The notes under the pieces: model-generated
What the model saw: only the letters and a program-made list of their open reading frames with translations
The model's database searches: none
What the model was told of the DNA's origin: nothing
Shown here: positions 49,576 through 61,160 of the stretch, piece after piece
Position numbering within the stretch: position 1 is the stretch's first letter
Layout: every line of letters begins with the position of its first letter
Assembly (NCBI RefSeq): GCF_000972845.2
Contig: NC_040017.1
Location: forward strand, 26,373,606 to 26,437,605
Direction of reading: 5' to 3'
Origin: Larimichthys crocea
Taxonomy: Eukaryota; Chordata; Actinopteri; Sciaenidae
DNA: 64,000 nucleotides
Translations under genes and position numbers: made by a program

Positions 49576-52487
49576 TTCTATCAGCTGATGATTAACCATC
49601 TAATCATTTCAGTCTTGTATTTTCTGTTTGGTAGTTACAATTTTGATGAATATATCTCGTTCAGATGTACTTGACTTAAATGTTTTTGTACTGAGAGCAC
49701 CTGAACCGGTCGGCACAGTCAGAAGACGTGTCGCAGTGTCCGGTTTGGTTTCTCGATTTGGTACCAAAAATATCAACAAACACACTTGATAACAAGTAAC
49801 TATGGAGAGTTACAAATGTTAGTGATGTGTAGTAAATGATAAATGATAACAGGTAACGTGATTATGTTTTCACTGTGTAACGAGACACGCCTGACACGAC
49901 TCGTTACATACAGTCAACAGAGCTGGGCAGATTTTCCCAGACAGCATTTCCCACAGAGCGTCCGTTTGCTTTGGCAGCGGCACGACGGATTGTTATTGAC
50001 TTTTCATTCAAGCGAGTTCACTAACTCATAAAGCACAAACATGAGAAAAAGGGAGTGACAGCTGAACTTATTTTAAGTTTATTGTTTCGCCTCTTGTCTC
50101 AGCATCTACGCTCTTGTTGTGATTTTGCTGAGAGTCACTTAATGACAACACCTGAGCTGAATCCAAAGCATGGAAATACTTGGGCGTACTTTTTATAGCA
50201 GGGCAGCTCTGCCTAAATATCAAGAGTGTAATATTAAAACTGCATGAGAAGCAGAGCTGTCTCCGAGGAGCTGGGTCTCAATCCGAGGGATGACAACTCA
50301 AATTAGAAAAGCTTAACACAGTGGACGAGCTGAACTGCTTCCTCTGAAATATCTCCCCACAACATTTTGCATTTCTTCCTTGTTTTGACATCCAGCAAAG
50401 CCGAACGATTTGCATCTGATCACATCACAACATCATCGTTTGCATTGCACAGATATGGAGTCTGTAATAAATAAACAAAGAAACGCGGCTAATAAAAAGG
50501 CCGTTGGCCTCAGTTACATCTGTTCTATGCAGCTGAAGAGAGCGTGATTATCTCACAGAACAGGAAGACCCAAACACGGCCAACTTGGATAACAGTCCAG
50601 GAAAAACAGGGAATGCATTACGGAGTTGTTTTCTTGTTGGCTCCTGATGGACAGATAGCTTTACTTGTTGCTAAAGAAACTAAGTGCAGGTAATTGTAGC
50701 TGCGCGGCTCGGAGCACCAGGAGAAGGTTCTCAGGTCCAACAACCCCATGCTGGTGGTGATGAACAGTGCTGCATCCAAACTGGAGCCTGGGGAGCAGAC
50801 AGCAGAATCGGGCTCAGCAGCACTCAGTGGTCAGATAGTCTGTTAGAATAAATAAAAGTATGAAATAAAAGTCACCTGATGAAAGTTTGACTTGCTGAAG
50901 TCAAACGAACAAGTTTAAATCTTCATCCCTCTCTCATCGTGCCTCACCGATTCTCTCCTCCCGTCATCATTCCTCCCTCCAGGTCCGCCAACGCAATGAG
51001 CTCGGCATCTACTTGATCAACCTGTCAGTGGCCGACCTCCTCTACATCACCACTCTTCCTCTGTGGATTGACTACTTCCTACAGCACGATGACTGGATCC
51101 ACGGTCAGGAGAGCTGCAAGCTGTTCGGCTTCATCTTCTACACCAACATCTACGTCAGCATCGCCTTTCTCTGCTGTATATCACTGGACAGGTACCTGGC
51201 TGTGGCATACCCTCTGCGCTTTGCCAAGGTGCGACGCATCAAAACAGGTACGCAGGGATGTGATGATGGCTCCTTTTTCTGAAATCATCCCTATAACAGA
51301 TTCATGTAAAAACAACAGGTCCCCTTTAAATGTAATCTTTGACATTGACAACATTTGTTGGGAGGAGAAGTAAGTAAGTTTCCAGTATAACAGTCAGTAC
51401 TTTCAAATCTGACCTCATCCTGTTTTTGCAGGATAAATATGTTGCATTTGACGATTAGTTCCCCAAATCGTGCTGCAGCTGAGCGCAGAGAGGATGTGTG
51501 TCTTCAAATCTGACATTCCCTGACAGGACAGGAAATTCAGTTTGTGCACAGATAAGATCACTTCCATGTGAAAATATGTTTTTATAAATGACTAATTAAA
51601 TGAGGAAGTCTACTAAAGTCATTACTTAAAAAAAATGCAAGATCCCAGACTAACTAAGGATGGAAACAGGATCTTCATGAACTGATACAGGCCTGCTGTT
51701 TGGGGAGTGATTGCTCAGGGTGCTATGGTGTCACTCATCCAATGTTTTTCTCTCTTTTTCTGCAGCCGTCATGGTCAGCGCCATGGTGTGGATCATCGAG
51801 ATCGTAGCCAACTCCGCTCCTCTCTTCCACGATGAGCTCTTCCAGGATCGGTTCAACCACACCTTCTGTTTTGAGAAGTATCCCATGCAGGACTGGGTGG
51901 CAGGCATGAACCTCTACAGGACATTTCTGGGGTTCCTCGCTCCATGGACAGCCATGCTTGTCGCCTACCGCGGGATCCTGGCAGCGGTGCGCTGCAACGT
52001 CTCCACAGAGCGTCAGGAAAAGGCCAAAATTCAGCGCCTGGCATTGAGCCTGATCCTGATTGTCTTGCTCTGCTTTGGACCGTACCACGTCCTCCTACTG
52101 GTGCGGAGTGTCATGTTTCTAAAAAAACCATGTGACTGCAGTTCAGAGGAGACCTTGTTTGCAGCGTACCATGTGTCGCTGGCGCTGACCAGCCTCAACT
52201 GTGTCGCAGACCCCATTCTGTACTGTTTTGTCAATGAGGGAGCGAGACACGACGTCGGCCGTGCTCTCTCGGCTTTGCTGTCGGCAGCTTGCCACAGAAG
52301 TTCTTCTTCCTCACCGTCGCACGCTGACATACTCAACGCTGGTTCAGTGACGATGGAAACGCCACTGTCAGCGAAGAAACAGCCTTGTGTTTATGCCGAA
52401 GGAGGCAAGACGAGTAGCTACAAGACAGAACTGGTGGCACTAAAGGAGGAGTGTCTCCAGATGACCATCCTCAGTGTTAAGAAGTGA
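49390..52487 (+). CDS. gpr4: GPR4 proton-sensing G-protein-coupled receptor (3 coding exons)
   Basis: Coding exons 49390-49518, 50983-51247 and 51766-52487 join in frame (phases 0 and 1) to 371 residues, against 362 in human. It is a class A receptor of the proton-sensing group, acting at the plasma membrane. TM1 ([14 protein letters not shown]) lies in exon 1. Exon 2 carries ICL1 to ICL2, with NLSVADLLY in TM2, Cys88 and DRY at 112-114. Exon 3 carries TM4-TM7, with Cys166 pairing to Cys88, CFGPYH at 234-239 and DPILY at 280-284. N-glycosylation sites: NIS at 3 and NHT at 162. [26 protein letters not shown] and [12 protein letters not shown] mark GPR4 and exclude GPR68 and GPR65. The start ATG has A at -3. 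Of the histidines tied to pH sensing in human GPR4, 155, 165 and 269 are kept (here 153, 163, 267), while 17 and 79 are Gln15 and Gln77. His80 is kept as His78. The two introns inside the coding region are unlike mammals. Confidence 0.95.
49533..49573 (+). repeat. (CA)n microsatellite in gpr4 intron 1
   Basis: About 20 CA units begin 14 bases after the gpr4 intron 1 donor. Intron 1 (49,519-50,982) otherwise shows no recognisable element. Confidence 0.95.
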
Positions 52488-52690
52488 CCTCTACCTGGTG
52501 GTCCTCAGTGGATAGAGGAAGCTCCTAACACTGGCAGGGTCTGATGTCTTCTGGCCTGGCAGGCTGAAATCAGATGATTCATGGGGCTGTAGATGCCCGG
52601 GGTAATAGCTTCCACTAAATGGCACATTACCGAGCCGGAATGGGGATGAGATTGATGAAATAAACAAGACATACCGTCTGGAGACACAGT
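52488..52690 (+). other. gpr4: gpr4 3' untranslated region
   Basis: Non-coding sequence after the TGA at 52,485-52,487, with an AATAAA signal at 52,659-52,664. The open frames antisense to this segment have no coding character. A longer 3' UTR is possible, as further A/T-rich signals follow. Confidence 0.5.
52659..52664 (+). terminator. gpr4: Candidate poly(A) signal of gpr4
   Basis: Canonical AATAAA 172 bases after the stop codon. The downstream GT-rich element is weak, so cleavage here is only probable. Confidence 0.45.
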
Positions 52691-52869
52691 AGCAGCCTCT
52701 CTGAGATCGAAACAAAATTGTTGGGTGAACGAAAGATAGAGAGAGAGAGAGACTGCTATTGTTAGATCCTCGACACCAGCGAGGCAGAGAATGTTAAGTT
52801 TGGCGTGACATTGGTGGTGGTCGTAAATCGTTTGTACTGTGACCATTTTAGGACGTCTCAGACTCAGTC

Positions 52870-53050
52870 AGGCTCAGTTCTGTGTTGCTGATTTGGTTCT
52901 ACTTTCATTACTTCAAGGATTCAGCCTCAGTGGATCATGAATGTCTGTACCAAATCTGCTGCCAACCCATCCAGTAAATGTTGAGATATTTCAGCCTGGA
53001 CCAAAGTGTTGGACCGACCAGCTGACATCTCTACAGTCAATAAGGATCAC
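52870..53050 (+). repeat. Teleost interspersed repeat fragment
   Basis: GAATGTCTGTACCAAATCTG, GCCAACCCATCCAGTAAATG, TTGAGATATTTCAGCCTGGA and CCAAAGTGTTGGACCGACC follow closely a repeat pattern I recall as very frequent in teleost introns and intergenic DNA. It is truncated at the 5' side. Confidence 0.7.
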
Positions 53051-55440
53051 AACTTGGATATTTGGACAGTTTCCAACTGTTCCAGAAGTTATTCACAATG
53101 CAGACGAACACGTTCTTGAATATTTAAGTGGAGTTATTTAAACAGACAACACTCTGCATGGCTGAGTATTGTTAGTGGTCTGAGTGGAGACACCTTTGCA
53201 CACACCCAGCCGGACAAAGGGCGGATGTCGGAGGTTCGACACACAGATCACCACTTTGGAATATCTAAGTAAGAGATTGTAGATTACTGGTCGAAACATT
53301 TTTAATGCTTGTTGGAAATTGTTTTATTAGATTCTTGAAGGAAACAGTGAAGCCTTATGAAGTACCTCAGCTTGTAAACTGTGATAGCAACGAGGCTTAG
53401 AAAGCAAGTGTCTCTTATGCAATGTGAGCAGAAGTTTTCATTTTTACCACAGACGGCAAAAGTAACTCCAAAGACCAATGTATGACTTATTTCAACGACA
53501 TTATGTGGAGCAGAAAAGCAGTGTCATAGCACAGAGAAACAGATGAGATTAAAATTAGATTGCATGCAGTAGTTGCCAATAATTATTAAAGTACGGGGAC
53601 TTGCACGCTGGAGGTCTAAAATCTGATTTTAAATGCAAAGTTTTTCTGAAACCATCTCCAAACATCTGACCTGATCCTCCTCACATTCCTAATGCAGACG
53701 CCTTCTAACTTCAACTCCCGAACTTCCTGAATGATGCAAAGTACACTGTTGTTTTTTCATCACGCGCATTGCACAACAAAGTTTTCAGATCCAACCCTCG
53801 TTTTTCCTGAAATGACAAAGAGTTGTACATCCCTCCCTGACGCAAGCGACACTACTTACTAACGTAGTTTGCCACATTAGAGACATGTCAAAAGTGTGAC
53901 GAGGAGATTAAGAAACACTGGAATGAAACAAAGCAGCGACGTAACACTGATTGTTTGATTTCAAAGTCATCGGCTAAAAATGTACAGCAAGCATGCCTCT
54001 CCTTTTGTACGTGAAGATGATTGTTCTTAATGTAACTATAGCCGACAATTATAATCAGCCAATGCTGGATCAGCTGCCATATTTTGCCATATGTTCAGAA
54101 CTTTCTGAAGTCATGAAATCTGAAAAAAAAACAACGTTCACATGCTGCAAACATGAGTGATCTCCTGTTTCCTACCTGGCAGCTTGTTTTTACATTAAGT
54201 CCAACACAAAGTGACCAAACAAGCTTTTTTTTTTTTTAGCATTTACAGCTGCTGACGTCACAAACTTAACAGCAGCTTGTACGACAGAGCGCTGAATGCT
54301 GTACATAAAGAATGTGTGGGCGCAGCATCTTAAACCTTTCTCTCAGTTTGCTTTTTTAAATTTTATTTTGGTCGTAACATTTCAACAAAAAGTCCATTTA
54401 CATACAGAATGATCTGCTGTATGTTCACATGTATGACGACAAACTCTCCCTGGCTCTGATAAGAGATTTTTTTAGGACATGTCTCATTTCCACTGGCCAA
54501 CAATTACGTGTCAAAGATGAGAAATGTTTCAGAAAGTGTGCCGGTGCAGCAACACCATTTTTTATATAGTCTTGGCATGAGACCGTTCCTCTGCTGATGT
54601 TAAGGCAGATTTTTTTCAGCTGGTTAGTGTTGCCCTTAAATGTTGCTCTGTGTACCGTTGCTGTGGTCGTGCATCTGTATGTCATTCTGAGAGACGAGGT
54701 ACCGGGCTTCATAACGTGTATTTGTTCATCAACAATGTCGGTGAGAAATAAATTATGCATACGAAACTTTGCATCCACGCGTGTGTGTTTGTTTGGATGA
54801 TGGTGGATCATATTCTGTATTCAAATACACTGAGATCTTAAACATAAACAATCCTGTATCTGTGAGCTGGCGTTTGTGTTGTCGACAATCCAGGTCAGGG
54901 TAACTTAAACTAAGAGCTACAAATCACAGAAGAGCTGTGCATACTCCTGCAGCTCTGCAGGTATCCTGTGGTAACACATGAGAGAACAGGTCCGGGTCGC
55001 TGCCAGCGCAAAGTCACCTTCTTCACTGTGTCCTGTTCGAGACTCTCAATGACATGAAGGACACACTGTAGGATCTGTGCATGTGTGTGTGTGTATTTGC
55101 ATGTGTTTCATTGAGCGTACTTGTCCATTTATCTTTGACAATGCGTGTGTGTGTCCTTTCCATTGTACATCAGAGTGAACCTTATATTTACGACCTGTCC
55201 TGATGGGGGTAGGAACATAACCACTGTGCTGCAAGACAGGACAGTGTGTCCGTGTAGGTGTGTGGATGTATGTAAAGGTGCTGCACATGTGTGTTTTTGT
55301 ACATGTGTGTGTGTGTGTGAAAGAAAAAGAGGGAAAGGCTCACGCTCTCACGTGTCTTTATGTTCTTGAGAGGAGAGGAAGGACATAACCGGCTCTCTCT
55401 GAGGGAACATTGTCTCTCGCCCTCTATGCTTCACTGGTCT
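53051..55440. other. Intergenic DNA, nothing firm
   Basis: Mostly AT-rich with no exon chain. A perfect CRE palindrome, TGACGTCA, lies at 54,253-54,260. The 128-codon minus frame at 54,425-54,811 has mixed composition but no family resemblance and is left uncalled. Confidence 0.5.
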
Positions 55441-55454
55441 CCTCTGCTATAGGT

Positions 55455-55531
55455 CTATATATAGCAGCTCACCAGAGGCCCTGCTGTCATTACCAAAAGC
55501 TCACCTGATTATTAGAGTGATATATTATCAG
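55455..55531 (+). promoter_or_regulatory. Candidate TATA/MEF2 promoter and short first exon
   Basis: CTATATATAG (55,455-55,464) is both an exact MEF2 consensus and a TATA-like box. It is flanked by an 8-base inverted repeat (CTGCTATA...TATAGCAG). About 70 bases downstream stands a strong donor, ATCAG|GTAAGGAC, cut after 55,531. TATA box, 25-35 base spacing and donor together have the layout of a promoter with a short non-coding first exon. No downstream exon was recognised, so the gene, if any, is unknown. Confidence 0.25.
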
Positions 55532-57834
55532 GTAAGGACACAGAAACGCCGCTGGGCCATAAGGGATGATTGTGCTGTTATTTTCATGCAATATTAAGAT
55601 TTATTTCTGGCCTGTGTACGCCTCAGCATCGCACGTAAAACTGGAGCAGTTGAGCTCTGCAGTATACAGCCAGGAGAAGAGTTACAGAGGATGGAGACCA
55701 GCAGTTAGGACAACAAACGCTTCTATTTAACCTGAATTCACAGATTTTTTTTGGCCACATGGGGGCAGCAGAAACGAGCAGAAGCAAGCTTTATAAAAAA
55801 AATGTGCAAGATTTTTATGTCCAAAAGTAACAAGTCAAATTATTTCATGTTCAAAGCTACAAGTGTAACAGCAACCTGATAAAACATGCACCAAGAAGAC
55901 TCATCTACATGTTTTAAAGGTATAATATGTAACATTTACACATCGAATGCCCCCTACTATCAATACATGTCCATCTTTAGGCATCTGAAACTACTAGACC
56001 TGATGTTATATGTCTGTTGAGTTACATTATCCCAAATGTTTACAACAATGTTCAAACCCAGAGAAGTCCAGCATGTCATTATTCATGCATCTTCAATCCT
56101 TTACCTCGTCCGTGAACATGATTTGTGCCTGAGTCACATCCAAGCGACGAACTCTGGAGGCGGAAGAAGCGGTACATCCAACATGCCGACGTCCAGCGGT
56201 GCATATTTTCGTCTCCAAAACAGAGCATCAAAAAGGCTCTGTCCATTCTTTATACTGTCAGTGGTCACATCATATAGACCTTCGTCAGCAGTGTGACACT
56301 AGCAGAAACAGAAATCTTCTATTTCCTACAAAATGAACACCATTTTCAGTGTTATGCAGCGCTGGTAAGCTGCTTATGCCTCCTACAACTGTGACCAATG
56401 TGACCCAGAATCCATTTTTAAGATGCATGTTTTAATCAAATTAGTAACTCATTCAGTCGTATTTCCATCCTGGCAGAGGAAGCAGGTCACCAAGCATCCA
56501 AACAGCCCAGACAAATCTACGGCACAGTAAAAATAGACCAGCATTGTTTTTGGATGCAAACCATGCATCGTGAAATGTGCAGGAGTCCAGAACAAAAGCC
56601 TGAATTCCTGACCGACAAGCATGTGTGTTTTCTAAATGTTATCATGTTTGGAGAGGCGTCCTGGATCCTTGTGGGCTTATCAGAGTCTTGTTAGTGATAA
56701 AAAAAACATGTGAACCATCAGTTTGTGTGAAACAACCAGAGTGAGAATCACACTTAGGACACTGACACAAACTGAAATCAGGTGCAGCAGGTTCAAGTTT
56801 CCATCCCATGTGCAAAACATCTGAATCTAATCCAGCATAAACAGCCTCTTGGCATCCTGCACAGCTTTCTTTCCTCCTTCCCTTTATCATATTAACTCTC
56901 ATATGTTCTCTGTATTGCATGGATAGGAGCTACACGTTTAATGTCTTTAATTGTCTTTATTGCGTTTATATTATTTTATAGTTTATGTTACTTTGCAGCA
57001 GAAATAACTTGCACGTGTGGGACATTAAAGACTCGACTGATGCTGAATAAAACTAGGAAACTTGGAAAGAGTCATTACTGTGACAACATGCATCTGTGAG
57101 CTTCATTGATAAATAAAGAGTAGAGTTAGTTGTGGTTTGATGAAGGTTAGATTAGGACTTCCAGCTCTGGCCGTGATGGTTGCATTGGTTTATCCAAGTC
57201 TGAGTCAGGCTGAGCTGCATGTGCACACCGGACTCTTTTCAGGAGCTTCTCAGTAGACTCCACCATATTTATTCAAATAGTCCACACCCTCATCATTCAT
57301 ATCTGGAGCGGCTGCTCATTTGAAATACAAATCATGGTTGATGAATTTAGGTTCTGGGATCCGTAGTGAGGTCAAAGAGGAGACAGAGAATTGCAAATGA
57401 CATTCATGAGTCGTGCACGCTGAGACCTGATCGTGCTCCTCCGTTTTTAAGGTCAAGACATTTGCATGATTGTGGCGACATTAACGTGTGAGACTTTGGC
57501 TCGCTTATCCAACACAATAACCCAGAGCAACTCAAAGCTGTTAGCATGACCCATATCCACTTATCCATACAAAACATGGACCTAGTCTCCGTCTCTGAAG
57601 AGCTGTTGTGAAGCTCAGTGTGGTGGCTTTGGTCCTGCCTCTGCCGGCTCCACCTGATCTAAAGACGTGGATCGTCGGTGGAACTGAATGAAGCCACCTG
57701 TGATGGCACCCACCTGTCAATCAAAGCATCCACACTGTTAATTATGCATGTTTATGTGTCTGCTGTGAAGCTATCTCGGGATGTAGCTGCTTTATTTACG
57801 TGCTTCAGTTCCACCGTGGCCAGAATCTGCATGT
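55532..57834. other. Intergenic DNA, one CTCF-like site
   Basis: No gene recognised. CCACATGGGGGCAG at 55,755-55,768 matches 12 of 14 CTCF core positions. The frame at 56,642-56,920 (minus, Cys-containing) does not resemble a known domain on reading. Confidence 0.5.
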
Positions 57835-58015
57835 CGAAGTGTCCATGGGCAAGATACTGAACCCTGAATTGCTCCTGAAGGCTGTGCCATCCATGTGTGA
57901 ATGCTTATGAATGGTTAGCTCCTAGAAACTGATGCAGCAGTTGGCACCTTGCATGGCAGCCAATGCCATCAGTGTGTGAATGGGTGAATGAGTGGAGCTT
58001 TGAGTGGAGAAGGCA
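57835..58015 (+). repeat. Teleost interspersed repeat
   Basis: GTCCATGGGCAAGATACTGA, ACCCTGAATTGCTCCTGAAG, GGTTAGCTCCTAGAAACTGA, GTTGGCACCTTGCATGGCAG and GTGTGAATGGGTGAATGAG form, in order, a pattern I recall as a frequent teleost repeat, ending in AGCTTTGAGTGG. Confidence 0.75.
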
Positions 58016-59239
58016 CAGTCGATTCTTATTGTCTAAGTTACATGTGGTACACAGTCGGTCAGTGAAGTCTTTCCCAGAACGGCTCTGGAGTCTCGGCTGT
58101 TAAACACAGTTGATGTGGTTGCTGAGGAGAGACTGGAGTTCACAAAGGAACCAAACCAGAGAGCTGCAAACTGACAAATGTGGAAATGTGGATTAGATAC
58201 GGACTGTAGCAAAGATTTAAGATGGAAGGGAATGAAAACAGAATTGTTGTGGTTGCCAAACTTACCATAAACCGCATTTATTTTGAGAAAAATCTTACTT
58301 TGCCATAAGTATATTACCAACAGCTGTTCAGGATGTTGGATTAGTCACTCATCACTATGACTGTTTCACAGAGCAGCACCAAGACAATAGAAACGGCAGA
58401 TATTCCTGCGTCTGCAGATATTTTTAAAGAATGGATGCTTCAACGGAAAAATCCAAAGCCTTCATATTTTCTTGCTGATTGCAGCTATAAACGGACACGC
58501 CACGTCGCGGTGGAACTGCTTCAGTGAATTACAGTTTTCTCCCTCGGTATTGAGCGGTGAGTCACCGAGCGGCTACAATCTCAGTGATTCACAGGAGGAG
58601 GTGTCATGTCCTGTGTGTGTGTGTGTGTTCCATCTTTGTGAGGACCAAGTTAGGACATTTGGTCCAGTCCTGATGTCTTTAAACGGCTGTTGATAAGGTT
58701 ATGCATCATGTCGATAAACTCTTGTTTTTATAGTGGGGGAATACTCACACCAAGGCGAGCCGTGAAGGTGCTCAAGACGAAATTAAGGATGTATCATGAA
58801 TGTATGAAGTCCATGACCTCGTGTGTTAGATCGTGAGTGTGTGTATGTGCATTTATCGTACCGTGTGGGAACGCAGCGTGCCCATATGCAGGCCCGTGTG
58901 TCCGTACAGGTTCTCATGTGTCACATGTTGTTATTTGATAAGATAAGAGGTGAAGGGAAATGAAACAATGGCTGTTTTTGCTTAAACTTCATGAAGTCAT
59001 AATGTTCTGTAAGCCTCAACGACTCCTCCGCCGCCTCGCTGCCTCTTTAACAATGAACCTGGTTAGAAGTGTTGATGGTAGATGACAAAGTTTTTGGACA
59101 ATGTGGTGAGGAAAACCAACAAAAAGCACCTCAGCAGTGAACCAGTCGACGCTCCATACTGTGCGGACCGCCCTCCGGTTCTGAAGCCTGTGGATGGAGC
59201 CAGAAGGAGTTACTCCTGGACATTTGTGACTTTGTGTCT
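58016..59239. other. Intergenic DNA with a GT-linked repeat fragment
   Basis: A short GT run near 58,613-58,628 is followed by CATCTTTGTGAGGACCAAG and related sequence up to about 58,720. This is the opposite-orientation counterpart of the CA-linked repeat at 27.4 kb. No gene recognised. Confidence 0.5.
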
Positions 59240-60004
59240 TTTAGGGCGAGAGGCACCTGGCTGCAGACCTCCACTGTCACGCACCTACCTCCACTGTCAG
59301 GCCCGGAAGTGATGACGTTTTTTGGGGGGTGGGGAGGTGGAGAGGACATTTTGAGAGGGTCATTTTCATTTTCAGATGAAAATGATTTTCAGATGCCTCA
59401 CTGAGCAGGTTGGTCCGTTGCTGCGTTACGTTAATGCGTCCGCCATATTGGATGTGGCAGATCTGCCCGTAAACTAATAACAGGAAATGGACTGAACTTC
59501 ATAAAGCGCCTTTCTACAAAGTTCTTCAAGTTAATGTCTCTTATACACCCATTCACACACACACTAATATATCTGGGAAACAAACAGGCACCAAAAACAA
59601 CGTATGTAACTTTTAAAGTGATGATTATAAATGTTTACTCCTTATGTAAGCACCAAACCAACGTATGTATTTTTCTAATGCTGAGTGTTTACAGCTACTA
59701 ATGTGTGTAACACTGTTACTGTGATGATAAATATTGAAATATTTATATTTAACATTTAATCAGTGTCTATAATAACCAGATCCTGAAATAGTTTACTATA
59801 AAAACAATATATACAATAGACCGGGAATTGAAAGATTGTATGTCATTGTTTACTAATTAATTCATTTGTGAGGAAAACAATTCAACTGGAAGTGCATTCA
59901 CAAATTCACGATTTTATTTTGAAATGTGTCCCTTGCATTTCCGGGCCTGACAGTGGAGGTGCCTGACAGTGGAGGTCTGCAGCCAGCATCTCTTGTTTAG
60001 GGCG
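59240..60004. mobile_element. Non-autonomous DNA transposon with TIRs and 9-bp target duplication
   Basis: The left arm (59,249-59,310) and right arm (59,938-59,995) are inverted copies. Each contains CTGGCTGCAGACCTCCACTG, then a second CTCCACTGTCAGGC and CCCGGAA. They differ by a 4-base indel and a few substitutions. TTTAGGGCG stands directly outside both arms (59,240-59,248 and 59,996-60,004) as a target-site duplication. The element between is 747 bases, AT-rich inside and without a transposase. Within it AACGTATGTA recurs. A 9-base duplication fits the MULE superfamily best; 8-base (hAT) cannot be excluded. Confidence 0.8.
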
Positions 60005-61020
60005 GCAGTAGATCAGTCTGTAGGGACTTGGCTTGGGAACCATCTCTCCACATTCGCATGTCTATTAAGCCGATGTCGACCTGCTCTGTATGGAAAGTGT
60101 CATGAGGTTAATCTGCAATAAAATTGAACTTTCTTCCTTTGAACCTGTGGTTGAAACTCATTGATTTAAAAGCAATGGTTAGACTGTTTGTTTGAATGTT
60201 TCAGGTGAATATATATATATATATTTATTTATGTGTGTTTTTATGGCCATGGTATAAAATTATCATGGAGCCAAACTAGCTTTAAAAAATCTTGATTTCC
60301 ATCCAAAAGTGATAAATGTGTTTAAAAAATGACAAGAGCACCTTTCTCTCGTCAGGAAAAGTCCAATAAAAGCCATCGTGTTCATAACCACATTTACTTA
60401 ATTATTCAGTCTGCGAGGACTTGGCGTTTTCTCGTCCTCGTCTTCTCTGGTGAAAGAGGAAATAAAACAAACACAGATATCCTTATGTGAGTGAGAATGA
60501 ATTCATTGTTTCTTAATGTTTGTGATTGGCTTCCCCGTGACATTGTTATGTCATTATCTCAAGACACCCCATGACCTGGAAAACATATTTACCATCACAT
60601 GACATGTGCGATATACAAACCACTGTCTCTCTGTTGACTGTGAGGATGAGAATAATTAACCTAATAAAGGAGGATGTGTGTGTGTGTGTGTGTGTGTGTG
60701 AGGACACAAGTGCAAGTGTTACTGCATGTACAGTATAACACACTACATTAAACTGAATCAGGCACTTTAAAAGTTGAAGTATGTCATCAGCTGGAGGGAA
60801 AGTGTTTATGTGTCAGAAGTGGCTCCTTCATATGGTTCTTAAACAACTTAAACATGTTGATGTGAAAACTCAACAGCAGAGCAGGAAGTGACCAATGAAA
60901 GTGATTCAAATACTTTTTAATTATATGAAACATTCATAGATTAATTTAAAATGTTTATTAATCCACAGCAGGAAGTGAAGTTGTGTGTCACTTTAAGAAC
61001 GTGAGAATTTAGACCATTCA
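60005..61020. other. Intergenic DNA, nothing recognised beyond a GT run
   Basis: AT-rich, with a (GT)n microsatellite at 60,675-60,700 and a short (AT)n run near 60,210. No exon-like frame. Confidence 0.6.
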
Positions 61021-61160
61021 GCCCCGCCCACCTGAAGATCATTAAATATGCAAATGAGGAGCGCGCTGCTCACCTGTGTGTGTGTTGATTAGCCTGTTAG
61101 CTCGTCCGTCATCAGCCTGGTTCTGTTCACAATCAACGTCACGGACAAACTTCTGACCAG
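61021..61160 (+). promoter_or_regulatory. Candidate promoter and non-coding first exon
   Basis: A GC box (GCCCCGCCCA at 61,021-61,030), an octamer (ATGCAAAT near 61,049) within an AT-rich TATA-like stretch, and GCGCGC follow one another. A segment of about 80 bases ends in a strong donor, GACCAG|GTATGTTACG, cut after 61,160. No ATG occurs in that segment, so it would be 5' UTR. A possible next exon (acceptor CCCCCGCAG before 62,271, donor GACT|GTGAGTCC) was seen but is weak. Confidence 0.3.

Noticed and set aside
51735..52088. Antisense ORFs over gpr4 exon 3
   Set aside because: Shadow frames of the real coding exon.
54425..54811. 128-codon minus-strand ORF
   Set aside because: No motif recognised. 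It may be transposon debris, but there are no TIRs, RT or transposase signatures.
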